64,000 bases of DNA from LMUY01 sp965199555 (lineage in GTDB: Bacteria > Pseudomonadota > Alphaproteobacteria > Acetobacterales > Acetobacteraceae), in the NCBI GenBank assembly GCA_965199555.1, contig CBDASJ010000024.1:62001-126000 (forward strand), written 5' to 3'. The position numbers and the translations under genes were made by a program. Within the stretch, counting starts at the first letter, position 1. Each line of letters starts with the position of its first letter. Below, one piece after another: positions 8,391 to 16,222 of this stretch. Below the pieces are notes generated by a model, which was given only the letters and a program-made list of their open reading frames with translations, was not told the origin of the DNA and searched no databases.

Positions 8391-8518
8391 CTCCCTCTCC
8401 CGCTGGCGGGAGAGGGAGTGGGGTGAGGGTGGCGACGCCCGGCTGGACCCAAGCTTGCGGCCACTTCTCGCCTGGCCGGCCACCCTCACCCTGCCCTCTC
8501 CCGCCAGCGGGAGAGGGT
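8391..8518. repeat. Palindromic repeat element B (paired palindromes)
   Basis: Two opposed palindromes at 8391-8418 and 8494-8517 are separated by an about 75-bp core that starts GGGTGAGGGTGGCG and ends GGCCGGCCACCCTCACCCTGCC, so the outer 40 bp at each end are inverted copies. The element matches element C (18276-18396) across its core as well as at its ends. It fills the gap between the convergent dnaQ and secB genes. Confidence 0.88.
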
Positions 8519-8522
8519 TTAT
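8494..8522 (+). terminator. Probable intrinsic terminator after dnaQ
   Basis: The right-hand palindrome of element B (stem CCCTCTCCCG, loop about CCAG, stem CGGGAGAGGG) is followed on the plus strand by TTTATT. This is a strong GC stem followed by a short T-rich tract, placed for coaE-dnaQ transcripts. The T tract is short, so efficiency is uncertain. Confidence 0.45.
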
Positions 8523-8541
8523 TGGGGGCTTTCCCCAGCGT

Positions 8542-9066
8542 TCAAGCGACGCCGGCGGCGCCGTTCTGCTTGCGGGCCTGCCACAGGGCGACGAAGTCGA
8601 TCGGTTGCAGCAGCACCGGCGGGAAGCCGCCGTCGCGGCTGACGTCCGACAGGATGTTGCGGGCGAAGGGGAACAGCAGGCGCGGGCACTCGATCAGCAG
8701 CACCGGCTCTATGGAATTCTCCGGGATGCCGTTCAGGGTGAAGATGCCGGCATAGGACAGCTCGCAGATGAACACCGCGCGGCCCGGCTCGCCGCCCTGC
8801 TGCCCTTCCACCGCCGGGCCTTCCGTCGCTTCCGCCCGCACCACCAGCACGACCTCGAACACGTTCTGCCCGTCCTGGATGCGGCGGGCCTGCACGTCCA
8901 GGTTGATCTGCACGTTCGGCTGGGAGCGCAGGGTGGAGAAGATTTCCGGCGCGCCCGGCACCTCGAACGACAGGTCCTTCACGAACTGGATGTTCACCAC
9001 CAGCGGCGGGCCGGCCTGCGGCGCGCCGTCGGCGGAGCCTTGCGGGGCGGGGGTCGTTTCGGACAT
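8542..9066 (-). CDS. secB: Protein-export chaperone SecB
   Basis: A 174-aa tetrameric chaperone that keeps precursor proteins unfolded and hands them to SecA. Recognised from VVNIQFVKDLSFEVPGAP, the QPNVQINLDV strand, CELSYAGIFTLNGIP and the C-terminal CPRLLFPFARNILSDVSRDGGFPPVLLQPIDF block. The start at 9066 is fixed by a good AGGAGA seven bases upstream. It ends facing dnaQ across repeat element B. secB beside a Tim44-like gene is a common alphaproteobacterial arrangement. Confidence 0.95.
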   Translation of the reverse strand: MSETTPAPQGSADGAPQAGPPLVVNIQFVKDLSFEVPGAPEIFSTLRSQPNVQINLDVQARRIQDGQNVFEVVLVVRAEATEGPAVEGQQGGEPGRAVFICELSYAGIFTLNGIPENSIEPVLLIECPRLLFPFARNILSDVSRDGGFPPVLLQPIDFVALWQARKQNGAAGVA

Positions 9067-9073
9067 CGCTCTG

Positions 9074-9079
9074 TCTCCT
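9074..9079 (-). promoter_or_regulatory. Ribosome-binding site fixing the secB start
   Basis: AGGAGA on the minus strand, seven bases before the ATG at 9066. It rules out the upstream in-frame ATG at 9216, which would place an Arg/Pro-rich leader before the conserved SecB N-terminus. Confidence 0.75.
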
Positions 9080-9110
9080 GAAGGGGTGGCGGGGCGGTAG
9101 CACGCGCGGG

Positions 9111-9695
9111 CTAATGCCGCCAGACGATCTCCGCCGGGGCGGGGGTGGTGGGGTCGCAGCGCAGCCACTGGCCGTTCGCCACGCTGGTGCCGGTCAGGGC
9201 CAGGATGAAGCCCCAATGGCTGACCACCACGGTGTGCTGCCAGGCCGGGTCCGCCGCCATGGCGTCACGGAACCGGGCGGCGCGGACCACGACCTGCGCT
9301 TCCGGCTCGGCCTCGCCGGGCCACCAGACGTCCTCGATCGCGGAGAAATCATGGCCGGGCCAGGCCTGCCGCAGGTCGGCCACCGTGCTGCCGATGTCGC
9401 ATTTGAACGCGTAGCGCTCGCGCACCGTGGTGTCGACCAGCACTGGCAGGCCCAGGCGGCGGGCGAGCGGCTCGGCCGTTTGCAGCGCCCGTGTGTAGGG
9501 GGAGGCGACGATGCGCCGGACGCCTTCCCGCGCCAGGGCTTCGGCCGCGTGCTCCGCTTGTTCGTGGCCGAGCGGGGTGAGGCGCGGGTCCTCGATCCCC
9601 GGGTCCTTCCGCGTGGCGGTGAAGTGGAGGTTGAACTCGCTTTGGCCGTGGCGCAGCAGGATCATGCGGCTACGACCTAGCGGTGTCGTGGCCAC
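9111..9695 (-). CDS. Histidine phosphatase family protein (phosphoglycerate-mutase-like)
   Basis: About 194 aa. The catalytic LLRHGQSEFN near the N-terminus carries the phospho-accepting His, with Arg in VASPYTRALQTAEPL, the acid Glu in TVRERYAF and the second His in VVVSHWGF. It probably dephosphorylates a small molecule in the cytoplasm; the substrate is not predictable. An alternative ATG at 9665 would start directly at MILLRHG. It reads in the same direction as secB, 44 bp upstream of it, so co-transcription is possible. Confidence 0.85.
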   Translation of the reverse strand: MATTPLGRSRMILLRHGQSEFNLHFTATRKDPGIEDPRLTPLGHEQAEHAAEALAREGVRRIVASPYTRALQTAEPLARRLGLPVLVDTTVRERYAFKCDIGSTVADLRQAWPGHDFSAIEDVWWPGEAEPEAQVVVRAARFRDAMAADPAWQHTVVVSHWGFILALTGTSVANGQWLRCDPTTPAPAEIVWRH

Positions 9696-9762
9696 CCGGC
9701 AATCGTGCGGCCAGCCCGGCGGCGTTGTGGAAGGGGGGCGATCACCCTATCTCTCCCGCGGC

Positions 9763-9767
9763 AGGAG
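9763..9767 (+). promoter_or_regulatory. Ribosome-binding site for the Tim44-like gene
   Basis: AGGAG nine bases before the ATG at 9777. It supports that start over an ATG at 9705, which would put an Arg-rich stretch before the membrane helix. Confidence 0.7.
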
Positions 9768-9776
9768 TGGTTCGGC

Positions 9777-10436
9777 ATGGGCGCAGGCGGATTTCCGATC
9801 GATCTGGTATTGCTGGGGATGATCGCGGCCTTCCTGGTGCTGCGGCTGCGCGGCATCCTCGGGCGCCGCGACGGGTTCGAGCCCACCCAAGGCGCCGCCC
9901 GGCCGGTCGGCCGGCCCGCCGCCCCGGTGATCGAGGGCAAGGCAGAGCCAGCCACGCCGCCGGGCCGGCCCGTGCCGGATGACGCGTCCGCCCTGGGGCA
10001 GACCTTGGCCCGCATGCACCGGGCCGACCGTAGCTTCAGCCCGCAAGGCTTCCTGGCCGGGGCTGAGGCGGCGTTCCGCATGATCGTGAGCGAGTTCGCC
10101 GCCGGCAACCGCACGGCCTTGCGCCCGCTGCTGACAGACGAGACCTTCGCGACCTTCGAGGGGGCAATCGCCGCGCGGGAAGCCGCCGGGGAAACGCAGA
10201 CCAGCGAAATCCGCGACATCCCGTCCGCCACCATCGAGGCGGCGACGCTGGAAGGCACGCAGGCCGAAATCACCGTGCGCTTCGTGTCCGACCAGATCAG
10301 CCAAACCCTGGATCGCGACGGCCGGCACGTCACGGGCGCGGACGCCGTGACCGAGTTGCGGGACGAATGGACCTTCGTGCGGGATCTGGCATTGCCCGGT
10401 CCGGCCTGGCGGCTGGCGCACGCGCGCTCCGCCTAG
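9777..10436 (+). CDS. Tim44/TimA-like domain membrane protein
   Basis: A 219-aa protein with one N-terminal membrane helix (FPIDLVLLGMIAAFLVLRLR, about residues 5-24), a Pro/Ala-rich linker and a C-terminal Tim44-like domain (GAEAAFRMIVSEFAAGNRTALRPLLTDE, then an Ig-like beta region ending WTFVRDL). Bacterial TimA relatives are thought to act at the inner membrane near the Sec machinery; an association with SecB is plausible from proximity only. Its 3' end overlaps the convergent phosphatase gene by 4 bp. Confidence 0.85.
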   Translation: MGAGGFPIDLVLLGMIAAFLVLRLRGILGRRDGFEPTQGAARPVGRPAAPVIEGKAEPATPPGRPVPDDASALGQTLARMHRADRSFSPQGFLAGAEAAFRMIVSEFAAGNRTALRPLLTDETFATFEGAIAAREAAGETQTSEIRDIPSATIEAATLEGTQAEITVRFVSDQISQTLDRDGRHVTGADAVTELRDEWTFVRDLALPGPAWRLAHARSA

Positions 10437-11116
10437 TCCGTCAGCCCGAGCACCTGACGCAGCTCCGCCCGGGCGGGCTGATAGTCCGCTTCGAATCCGG
10501 GGTTGTGGAGCAGCACGGCCGTGATGGCGGTGCCGGCCTGCATTCCCGTGACCACGTCGGACGGGTAATGCGCGCCGCCCACCACACGGTTCCACGCGTA
10601 GGATTTCGCCCGCGCAAAGATCGCCACCCGATCCTCCGGCACCATCTGCGCCAGCACGACGGCCGCCATGGTCACGCGCGTGGCATGCCCGCTGGGCCAG
10701 GAGCCGCTGCGCGTCAGGGGCACGGACGGGTGGACGTCGTTGCTGGCCAGGAAGGGCCGCAGCCGGGCAAACGCCCTTTTCGCCGGGTCGACGACTGAAT
10801 CCTCCGTCTCCCCCATGCGGTCGAACAGCGCGGCCAGGTGGGGCAGGCTTGCGGGCGTGAAGTTGGGCCCGATCGTGTCGGTGAACTGGTCGAACACCGT
10901 TTCCCCGACATCGTGCACGGTTTGCGCCGCCTGCTCCGGCGTGCGCGTGGCTTGCGCGGCGAGCACCGCGTCCAGGTCGGTGTGAAAGGCGTCCGAGTTC
11001 AACACCGGCGGCGGTGGCAGCAGCACGCGAAGGTCCACCTGGTCAGGGCCGAAATACGGTGCCGCCTGCGCGGGACCGTGGAACAGCAGGAATGCCGCGA
11101 GCACGAAAAAACGCAT
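10433..11116 (-). CDS. Periplasmic class-A-type acid phosphatase (PAP2 superfamily)
   Basis: A 227-aa secreted protein with a signal peptide (FFVLAAFLLFHGPAQAA, cleavage near residue 19). The three-part acid phosphatase signature is complete: KRAFARLRPF, GSWPSGHAT and RVVGGAHYPSD, which supply the phosphate-binding Lys/Arg, the Ser-Gly-His and the catalytic His-Asp. It would release phosphate from organic esters in the periplasm. It lies 3 bp downstream of the methyltransferase gene in the same direction, probably sharing its transcript. Confidence 0.92.
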   Translation of the reverse strand: MRFFVLAAFLLFHGPAQAAPYFGPDQVDLRVLLPPPPVLNSDAFHTDLDAVLAAQATRTPEQAAQTVHDVGETVFDQFTDTIGPNFTPASLPHLAALFDRMGETEDSVVDPAKRAFARLRPFLASNDVHPSVPLTRSGSWPSGHATRVTMAAVVLAQMVPEDRVAIFARAKSYAWNRVVGGAHYPSDVVTGMQAGTAITAVLLHNPGFEADYQPARAELRQVLGLTD

Positions 11117-11119
11117 GGT

Positions 11120-12025
11120 TCACATGTCCGGAAAGGCAGGGGGATTGCTTGCCCCCTGTCCGCCCGGCTCGTCAAATAGGGGCAGTGCCGGCATGGCGGA
11201 AAGTGGCCGCTCGGGACGGCGGCCGCCATGCTCCGCCTCGATGCGCGCCGCCGCGGCCTGGGCATAGGCCGGGTCGATCTCGAAGCCGATGCCGGCCAGG
11301 CCGAGCCGCTCCGCCGCGACCAGGGTGGTGCCCGCCCCCAAGAACGGGTCCAGCACGCAGGCATCCGGCTTGCCGTGCATCCGGATGCAGCGTGTGGCGA
11401 GCTCCACCGGGAAGCCGGCGGGATGGTCGAACTTCTGCGCCTTGGAGCGGACCGTCCGGTATGGGATGAACCAGACGTTGCCGCCGCAGCGCACGTCCCG
11501 CGCGTGGCCCCAGCGCGCGATATTCGACTTGTCCTTGAACGGCACGCCGATGGCCAGCCGGTCGATGGGCGTGTGCCCGGCCTTGGTGAAGTGGAACACC
11601 GACTCATAGTTGTTGTTGAGGAAGCGCTTGCTGGAAATCGGCTTGAAATGGCCGACCGTGTCCGGGCCGATGCTGACGGACTTCACCCAAACGATGTTGT
11701 TCTGCAGGACGAAGTGGTCCTTAAAGGCGGACGCCACCTCCAATGCCAGCCAAGGGTCGATGTTGGTGCTGCCGACGTTGAGGAACACCGAGCCGTCGTC
11801 GCGCAGCACGCGGCCGATCTCCCGCCCGACCTCAGCCATCCAGGCAAGATAGGCGGCCTTCGGCATGCGGTCGTCGTGCGAGTTGTAGGCGATGCCGATG
11901 TTGTACGGCGGTGACGTCACGCAGACGTCGACGCTGCCCGGCGCGACCTGGCGCAGACCGGCCAGGCAGTCGCCCAGCGTGATCGTTTGCCGTCCGATCT
12001 GCCGCTGCACCCTGCCTTGCTCCAC
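11120..12025 (-). CDS. Orphan site-specific DNA methyltransferase (N6-adenine or N4-cytosine)
   Basis: A 301-aa class-beta amino-methyltransferase. The catalytic motif TSPPYNIG comes first (about residue 37) and the SAM-binding motif DPFLGAGTT late (about 246), with the conserved NVWFIP between them and a GIGFEIDPAYA end. SPPY rather than DPPY leaves N4C or N6A open. No restriction endonuclease or specificity subunit is adjacent, so it is a solitary enzyme, possibly for epigenetic control. The start is GTG at 12025; the second in-frame GTG fifteen bases on is an alternative. Confidence 0.9.
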   Translation of the reverse strand: MEQGRVQRQIGRQTITLGDCLAGLRQVAPGSVDVCVTSPPYNIGIAYNSHDDRMPKAAYLAWMAEVGREIGRVLRDDGSVFLNVGSTNIDPWLALEVASAFKDHFVLQNNIVWVKSVSIGPDTVGHFKPISSKRFLNNNYESVFHFTKAGHTPIDRLAIGVPFKDKSNIARWGHARDVRCGGNVWFIPYRTVRSKAQKFDHPAGFPVELATRCIRMHGKPDACVLDPFLGAGTTLVAAERLGLAGIGFEIDPAYAQAAAARIEAEHGGRRPERPLSAMPALPLFDEPGGQGASNPPAFPDM

Positions 12026-12111
12026 CCGAGTCGCCGGGCAGCTTAATGCACCCGGGACTGATCTTTAAGCGAGTGGTGGTGGCAGGCGCGGCATCGTCGT
12101 AGCCTGGGGCC

Positions 12112-12882
12112 ATGCTGCAAGCCCGTCCGCGCGTCGCGCTGTTCGTCACCTGCCTGGTGGATTTGCACCGCCCCAGCGTCGGCTTCGCCGCCATCCGGCT
12201 GCTGGAAGCGGCGGGGTGCCAGGTGGAGGTGCCGCGGGCACAGACCTGCTGCGGCCAGCCGGCCTACAACACGGGCGACCGGGCGACCGCGCGTGATCTT
12301 GCGGCCGGCATCCTGGATGCGTTCGCGGGCTTCGATTACGTGGTGGTGCCGTCCGGCTCCTGCGGCGGGATGATCGCGCACCACTTTCCGGGGCTGTTCG
12401 CCGACGACCCCAACCTGCTCGCCAAGGCGGAAGCGCTGGCCGGGCGCACGCACGAGCTGACGGCGTTCCTGGTGGACGTGGTGGGCATGGACACCGTGTC
12501 CGCCCGCTGCGACGCGGTCGCCACCTACCATGACGCCTGCTCCGGCCTGCGGGAGATGGGGGTCAAGACGCAGCCGCGGCGTTTGCTCGCCGGCGTCGAG
12601 GGCCTGACGGTGACGGAAATGGCCGATCCGGAAGTGTGTTGCGGCTTCGGCGGCACGTTCTGCGTGAAATACCCCGACATCTCCACCCGCATGGTGTCGG
12701 ACAAGACGAAGGACATCGCGGCGACCGGCGCCGACTTGCTGCTGGCCGGCGACATGGGCTGCCTGCTGAACATGGCCGGGCGGCTGTCGCGCGAAGGCAG
12801 CCGGATGGAGGTTCGCCACGTGGCGGAGGTGCTGGCGGACATGACCGGGGCGGTGGCGCCGATCGGCGCGCCGCGGCGCTAA
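12112..12882 (+). CDS. LutA/YkgE-type Fe-S oxidoreductase subunit
   Basis: A 256-aa CCG-domain protein. Two cysteine-rich repeats are visible: QTCCGQPAYN with a downstream GSCGG, and EVCCGFGGTFCVKYPDIS after the TYHDACSGLREM segment; these bind iron-sulfur or a related cofactor. LutA normally works with LutB and LutC to oxidise L-lactate to pyruvate, but neither partner is adjacent. The neighbours are a divergent methyltransferase and a convergent ABC permease, so it is an orphan here. Confidence 0.87.
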   Translation: MLQARPRVALFVTCLVDLHRPSVGFAAIRLLEAAGCQVEVPRAQTCCGQPAYNTGDRATARDLAAGILDAFAGFDYVVVPSGSCGGMIAHHFPGLFADDPNLLAKAEALAGRTHELTAFLVDVVGMDTVSARCDAVATYHDACSGLREMGVKTQPRRLLAGVEGLTVTEMADPEVCCGFGGTFCVKYPDISTRMVSDKTKDIAATGADLLLAGDMGCLLNMAGRLSREGSRMEVRHVAEVLADMTGAVAPIGAPRR

Positions 12883-12886
12883 GGCG

Positions 12887-13744
12887 TCAGTCCAGCGTCG
12901 GGTCCAGCCGGTCGCGCAGCCAATCCCCCACCACGCCGATGCACAGCGTGGTCAGCACGATGGTGGCGCCGGGCGCCAGCAGGATCCATGGCGCGCGTTG
13001 CAGGTACTCCCGCGCATAGCCCACCATGGTGCCCAGCGAGGTCAGCGGCGGCTGCACGCCCAGCCCCAGGAAGGACAGGCCGCTTTCCAGCAGGATGATC
13101 TCCGGAAACGCCAGCGTGGCGGACACGATCAGGGTGGACGCGATGTTCGGCAGCACGTGCAGGCCGTACACCCGCAGCGGCCCGGCGCCGAGGTTGCGCA
13201 CGCTGGCGGCATAACCTTGCCCGCCGGCCGCGACCGCCAGGCCGCGGGCGATGCGGGCGTGCCGTTCCCAGCCATAGAATCCCATCAGGCACACAAACAA
13301 GGTCAGCGCGTTGCCGAAGAACGCGAGCACCGCCAGCGCCATGATCAGGAACGGCAGCGCCGCCTGGAAGTCGATCAGCATCAGCACGGCCTGTTCCACC
13401 CAGCCGCGGAAATGCGCCGCCAGGAAGCCGAGCGAGGTGCCCAGCACCGTGCCGATCGCCGTGGCGCCGAACGCGATCAACAGCGACACGCGGATGGACA
13501 CCAGCAGGCGGGACAGCACGTCGCGCCCCAACTCGTCCGTGCCCAGCGCGTGCGCCCACTCGCCGCCGACGCCGACCGGCGGCGACAGGCGATGGCGGAG
13601 GTCCAGCGCGGTGATGGCGAAGGGGCGGATCTGGTCGGCCAGCAGCGCCACCGCCAGCATCAGCACCAGCCAGCCCGCCGCGGCGCTCACCGCCCAGGGC
13701 GTGCGGGCCCGGGGCGGGACGGCAACGGCCATCGTGGCCGACAT
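12887..13744 (-). CDS. ABC permease, DppC class, of the dual-binding-protein operon
   Basis: A 285-aa inner-membrane permease. HALGTDELGRDVLSRLLVSIRVS is the DppC signature, and the EAA-loop region reads NLGAGPLRVYGLHVLPNI, followed by LPN...ESGLSFLGLGVQPP, characteristic of the family. The start ATG at 13744 shares its A with the TGA of the upstream permease. It is the last gene of an eight-kilobase minus-strand operon that begins with the phosphonate monoester hydrolase. Substrate unknown. Confidence 0.9.
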   Translation of the reverse strand: MSATMAVAVPPRARTPWAVSAAAGWLVLMLAVALLADQIRPFAITALDLRHRLSPPVGVGGEWAHALGTDELGRDVLSRLLVSIRVSLLIAFGATAIGTVLGTSLGFLAAHFRGWVEQAVLMLIDFQAALPFLIMALAVLAFFGNALTLFVCLMGFYGWERHARIARGLAVAAGGQGYAASVRNLGAGPLRVYGLHVLPNIASTLIVSATLAFPEIILLESGLSFLGLGVQPPLTSLGTMVGYAREYLQRAPWILLAPGATIVLTTLCIGVVGDWLRDRLDPTLD

Positions 13745-14670
13745 CAGGCCCGCACCGCCACGCGCAGCCGGGGGTCGAGCACGCCGTACAGCAGGTCCAC
13801 CAGCAGGTTCGCCGCGACCATGGTGGTGGCGACCAGTAGCAGGATGCATTGCACGACGCCCAGGTCGCGGTTGGACACCGCCACCACCAGCAGCCGCCCG
13901 ACGCCGGGCCAACTGAACACGCTTTCCACCACCACCGCGCCGGCCAGCAGGCTGCCGAGCATGAAGCCCACCACCGTGACGGTGGGGATCGCCGCGTTGG
14001 GCAGGGCATGGCGGCGCACCACGGCGCCCCAGGGCACGCCGCGCGCGCTCGCCGTGCGGATGTACGGCTGTCCCAGCACCTCCAGCATGGCGGAGCGGGT
14101 GAAGCGCGCCAGCACCGCGGCGCCGCCCAGCGCGAGCGTGACGACGGGCAGCACGGCGCTGCTCCAGCCCTCCTGCCCGCCGGAAGGCAGCCAGCGGAGC
14201 TGCACCGCGAACACCAGCACCAGCACCAGGCCCAGCACGAAGGACGGCACGGTGAAGCCCGCGGTCGCCAGCGCCATCACGCCGCGGTCCAGGGCGGTGT
14301 TGCGGTGCAGGGCGGCGTAGATGCCGGCGGGAATGCCCAGGCACAGCTTCAAGGCCAGCGCCGGCAGCGTCAGCGCCAGCGTGGCCGGGATGCGCTCGGC
14401 CACCAGCGCCACCGCCGGCCGGCCGTCGCGCATGGACTGGCCCAAATCGCCATGCGCGATGGCGGCGAAATAATGCAGGTATTGCACCCAGATCGGCTGA
14501 TCCAGGCCCCAGGCATGGCGGAAGGCGGCGATCGCCTCCGTCGGCGCGTCCGGCGACATGATCAGCAGCGCCGGGTCGCCGGACAGGCGCAGCACCACGA
14601 AGGCGAAGGTGACGACCAGCAGCACCGTCAGCAGCGCCCGGCCCAGGCGCAGGGCGAAGAACCGCACCAT
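13744..14670 (-). CDS. ABC permease, DppB class, of the dual-binding-protein operon
   Basis: A 308-aa permease with an N-terminal span (ALLTVLLVVTFAFVVLRLSGDP), the large periplasmic loop (YLHYFAAIAHGDLGQSM) and an EAA loop around YIRTASARGVPWGAVVRRHALPN. It begins 1 bp after the stop of the second binding protein and overlaps the next permease by one base, so all are translated from one message. Confidence 0.92.
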   Translation of the reverse strand: MVRFFALRLGRALLTVLLVVTFAFVVLRLSGDPALLIMSPDAPTEAIAAFRHAWGLDQPIWVQYLHYFAAIAHGDLGQSMRDGRPAVALVAERIPATLALTLPALALKLCLGIPAGIYAALHRNTALDRGVMALATAGFTVPSFVLGLVLVLVFAVQLRWLPSGGQEGWSSAVLPVVTLALGGAAVLARFTRSAMLEVLGQPYIRTASARGVPWGAVVRRHALPNAAIPTVTVVGFMLGSLLAGAVVVESVFSWPGVGRLLVVAVSNRDLGVVQCILLLVATTMVAANLLVDLLYGVLDPRLRVAVRA

Positions 14671-14671
14671 G

Positions 14672-16222
14672 CTAGGCGGGCAGTCCGCGCGGCGACAGGT
14701 CGACGTAAAAGGAGGCGGTGCCCTGCCATGGCAGGGTCTTGCGCACGGCGGTGAAGTTCGCGTTCTGGTGCAGCACGATATAGGCGGGGTCGTCCCGCTC
14801 GCAGATCTGCAGCATGCGCGCGAACATCGCCCGGCGGGCCGGGATGTCGGTGCTGGCCTCCATCGCGGCCGACAGCCGGTTCATCTCCGCGTTGCTCCAT
14901 TCGCCGACCTGCTGCTGCGCGCCGTTCGGCCCTTCCTGGTTGACGATGGAGGACACCGGGTCGTCGAACACGGCGCTGTTGGACCAGTCGCGCAACCCGC
15001 GCTGCGGGGTCTTCTCCAGCACCTGGGACCAGTTCTCCTTGATCTCAATCGCCACGTTCAGCCCGACATCCTGCCACATCGCCGCCAGCACCTGGGCGGT
15101 GGCGGTTTCGGCCACGTAGTAGTCGTTGCGGATGCGGTAGGGGATGGGGTCGCCCTTGTAGCCGGCCGCCTTCAATCCCGCGCGGGCCGCCGCCGGGTCG
15201 AAGGGCGGCACGGTCCAGCCGGGCACCAGCATGGGGCCGTAAAAGGCGAATTGCAGCCCCGGCGGAACCGTCGTGCGGCCGGCCCACAGGCTGTCCACGA
15301 TCGCCTTGCCGTCGATCGCCTGCGCCATGGCCAGCCGCACGCGCGGGTCGGCCAGGGCGGGATGGTGGCTGTCGAAGTTGACGATGCGGTGGTTCGGCAC
15401 CGGCCCGCCGCGCACAACGAAGCGCCCGGTCGCTTCGATGGCGGCGATCTGGTCCGGCAGGATGTCGCAGGCCAGGTCATACTCGCCGGACAGCAGCCCG
15501 TTGGCGCGCGCGGACGCTTCCGGCACCTCCAGGAACCGCAGGGAGCGGCAGGGTGGCCGGCCGCCCCAATAGTCGTCATGCGCGTCCAGCACCAGCGACA
15601 CGTCCGGCCGGAACGCGCGCAGCTTGTAGGGGCCGGTGCCGGCGGGGGCGCGGGCGTAATCGATCCACGGGGTGCGGAAGCTGCGCGGACTGACGATCTC
15701 GCTGCCGCCGGCCGACAGCCGCCCTTCCATCGTCACGTCCGGCGTGCGGTTGACGAAGCGCACCGTCAGCGGGCCGGTGGCCTCCACCCGCTCCAGCGCC
15801 GGCCAATGCCGCCGCGCCACCGCGGGGATGTCGGCGGGCAGGGCGGGCCCGAACATCCGCTCCGGCCCGAAATTCCAGGCGACATCCTCCGCCGTCAGGA
15901 CGCTGCCGTCGTGGAAGCGCACGCCGGGGCGCAGCGTCAGCTCCACCGTGCGCTCGTCCACGCGGTGCCATGCGGTGGCGAGGCCGGGCATGCGGGCCAG
16001 CCCACCCTGCTGGTCGCGCGCGATCGGGGTTTCCAGCAGGGCGGCGAGGTAATGCTCGCCCGCGTTGGAGGATTGCTCGCGCAACGGCTCCAGCGTGCCG
16101 GTGTTGGCGAGCTTCTGCACGGCGATCGTCAGCGCCGGGCGCGTGTCGGTTTGGGCCAGGGCTACGGTGGGCAGGGCTGCGGTGGGCAGCGCGGCGGCGA
16201 GCAGGGTGCGGCGACGGATCAT
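14672..16222 (-). CDS. ABC substrate-binding protein, family 5 (second copy)
   Basis: A 516-aa periplasmic binding protein with a signal peptide starting MIRRRTLLAAALP, possibly Tat-type, cleaved after AVALAQ-like residues (about 25). It shares long identical blocks with the protein encoded at 18424-20049 (YARAP.GTGPYK, LDAHD.YWGGRPP, TPDVTMEGR, DWSNSA), showing that both come from one duplication. The start overlaps the ATPase stop as ATGA. Two binding proteins feeding one pair of permeases suggest two related ligands or two affinity ranges. Confidence 0.92.
   Translation of the reverse strand: MIRRRTLLAAALPTAALPTVALAQTDTRPALTIAVQKLANTGTLEPLREQSSNAGEHYLAALLETPIARDQQGGLARMPGLATAWHRVDERTVELTLRPGVRFHDGSVLTAEDVAWNFGPERMFGPALPADIPAVARRHWPALERVEATGPLTVRFVNRTPDVTMEGRLSAGGSEIVSPRSFRTPWIDYARAPAGTGPYKLRAFRPDVSLVLDAHDDYWGGRPPCRSLRFLEVPEASARANGLLSGEYDLACDILPDQIAAIEATGRFVVRGGPVPNHRIVNFDSHHPALADPRVRLAMAQAIDGKAIVDSLWAGRTTVPPGLQFAFYGPMLVPGWTVPPFDPAAARAGLKAAGYKGDPIPYRIRNDYYVAETATAQVLAAMWQDVGLNVAIEIKENWSQVLEKTPQRGLRDWSNSAVFDDPVSSIVNQEGPNGAQQQVGEWSNAEMNRLSAAMEASTDIPARRAMFARMLQICERDDPAYIVLHQNANFTAVRKTLPWQGTASFYVDLSPRGLPA

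Noticed and set aside
8391..8518. CRISPR repeats
   Set aside because: Palindromic units are few, unevenly spaced and inverted, without regular spacers or cas genes.
11120..12025. A restriction-modification system
   Set aside because: No endonuclease or specificity gene adjoins; the neighbours are an acid phosphatase and a LutA-like gene.
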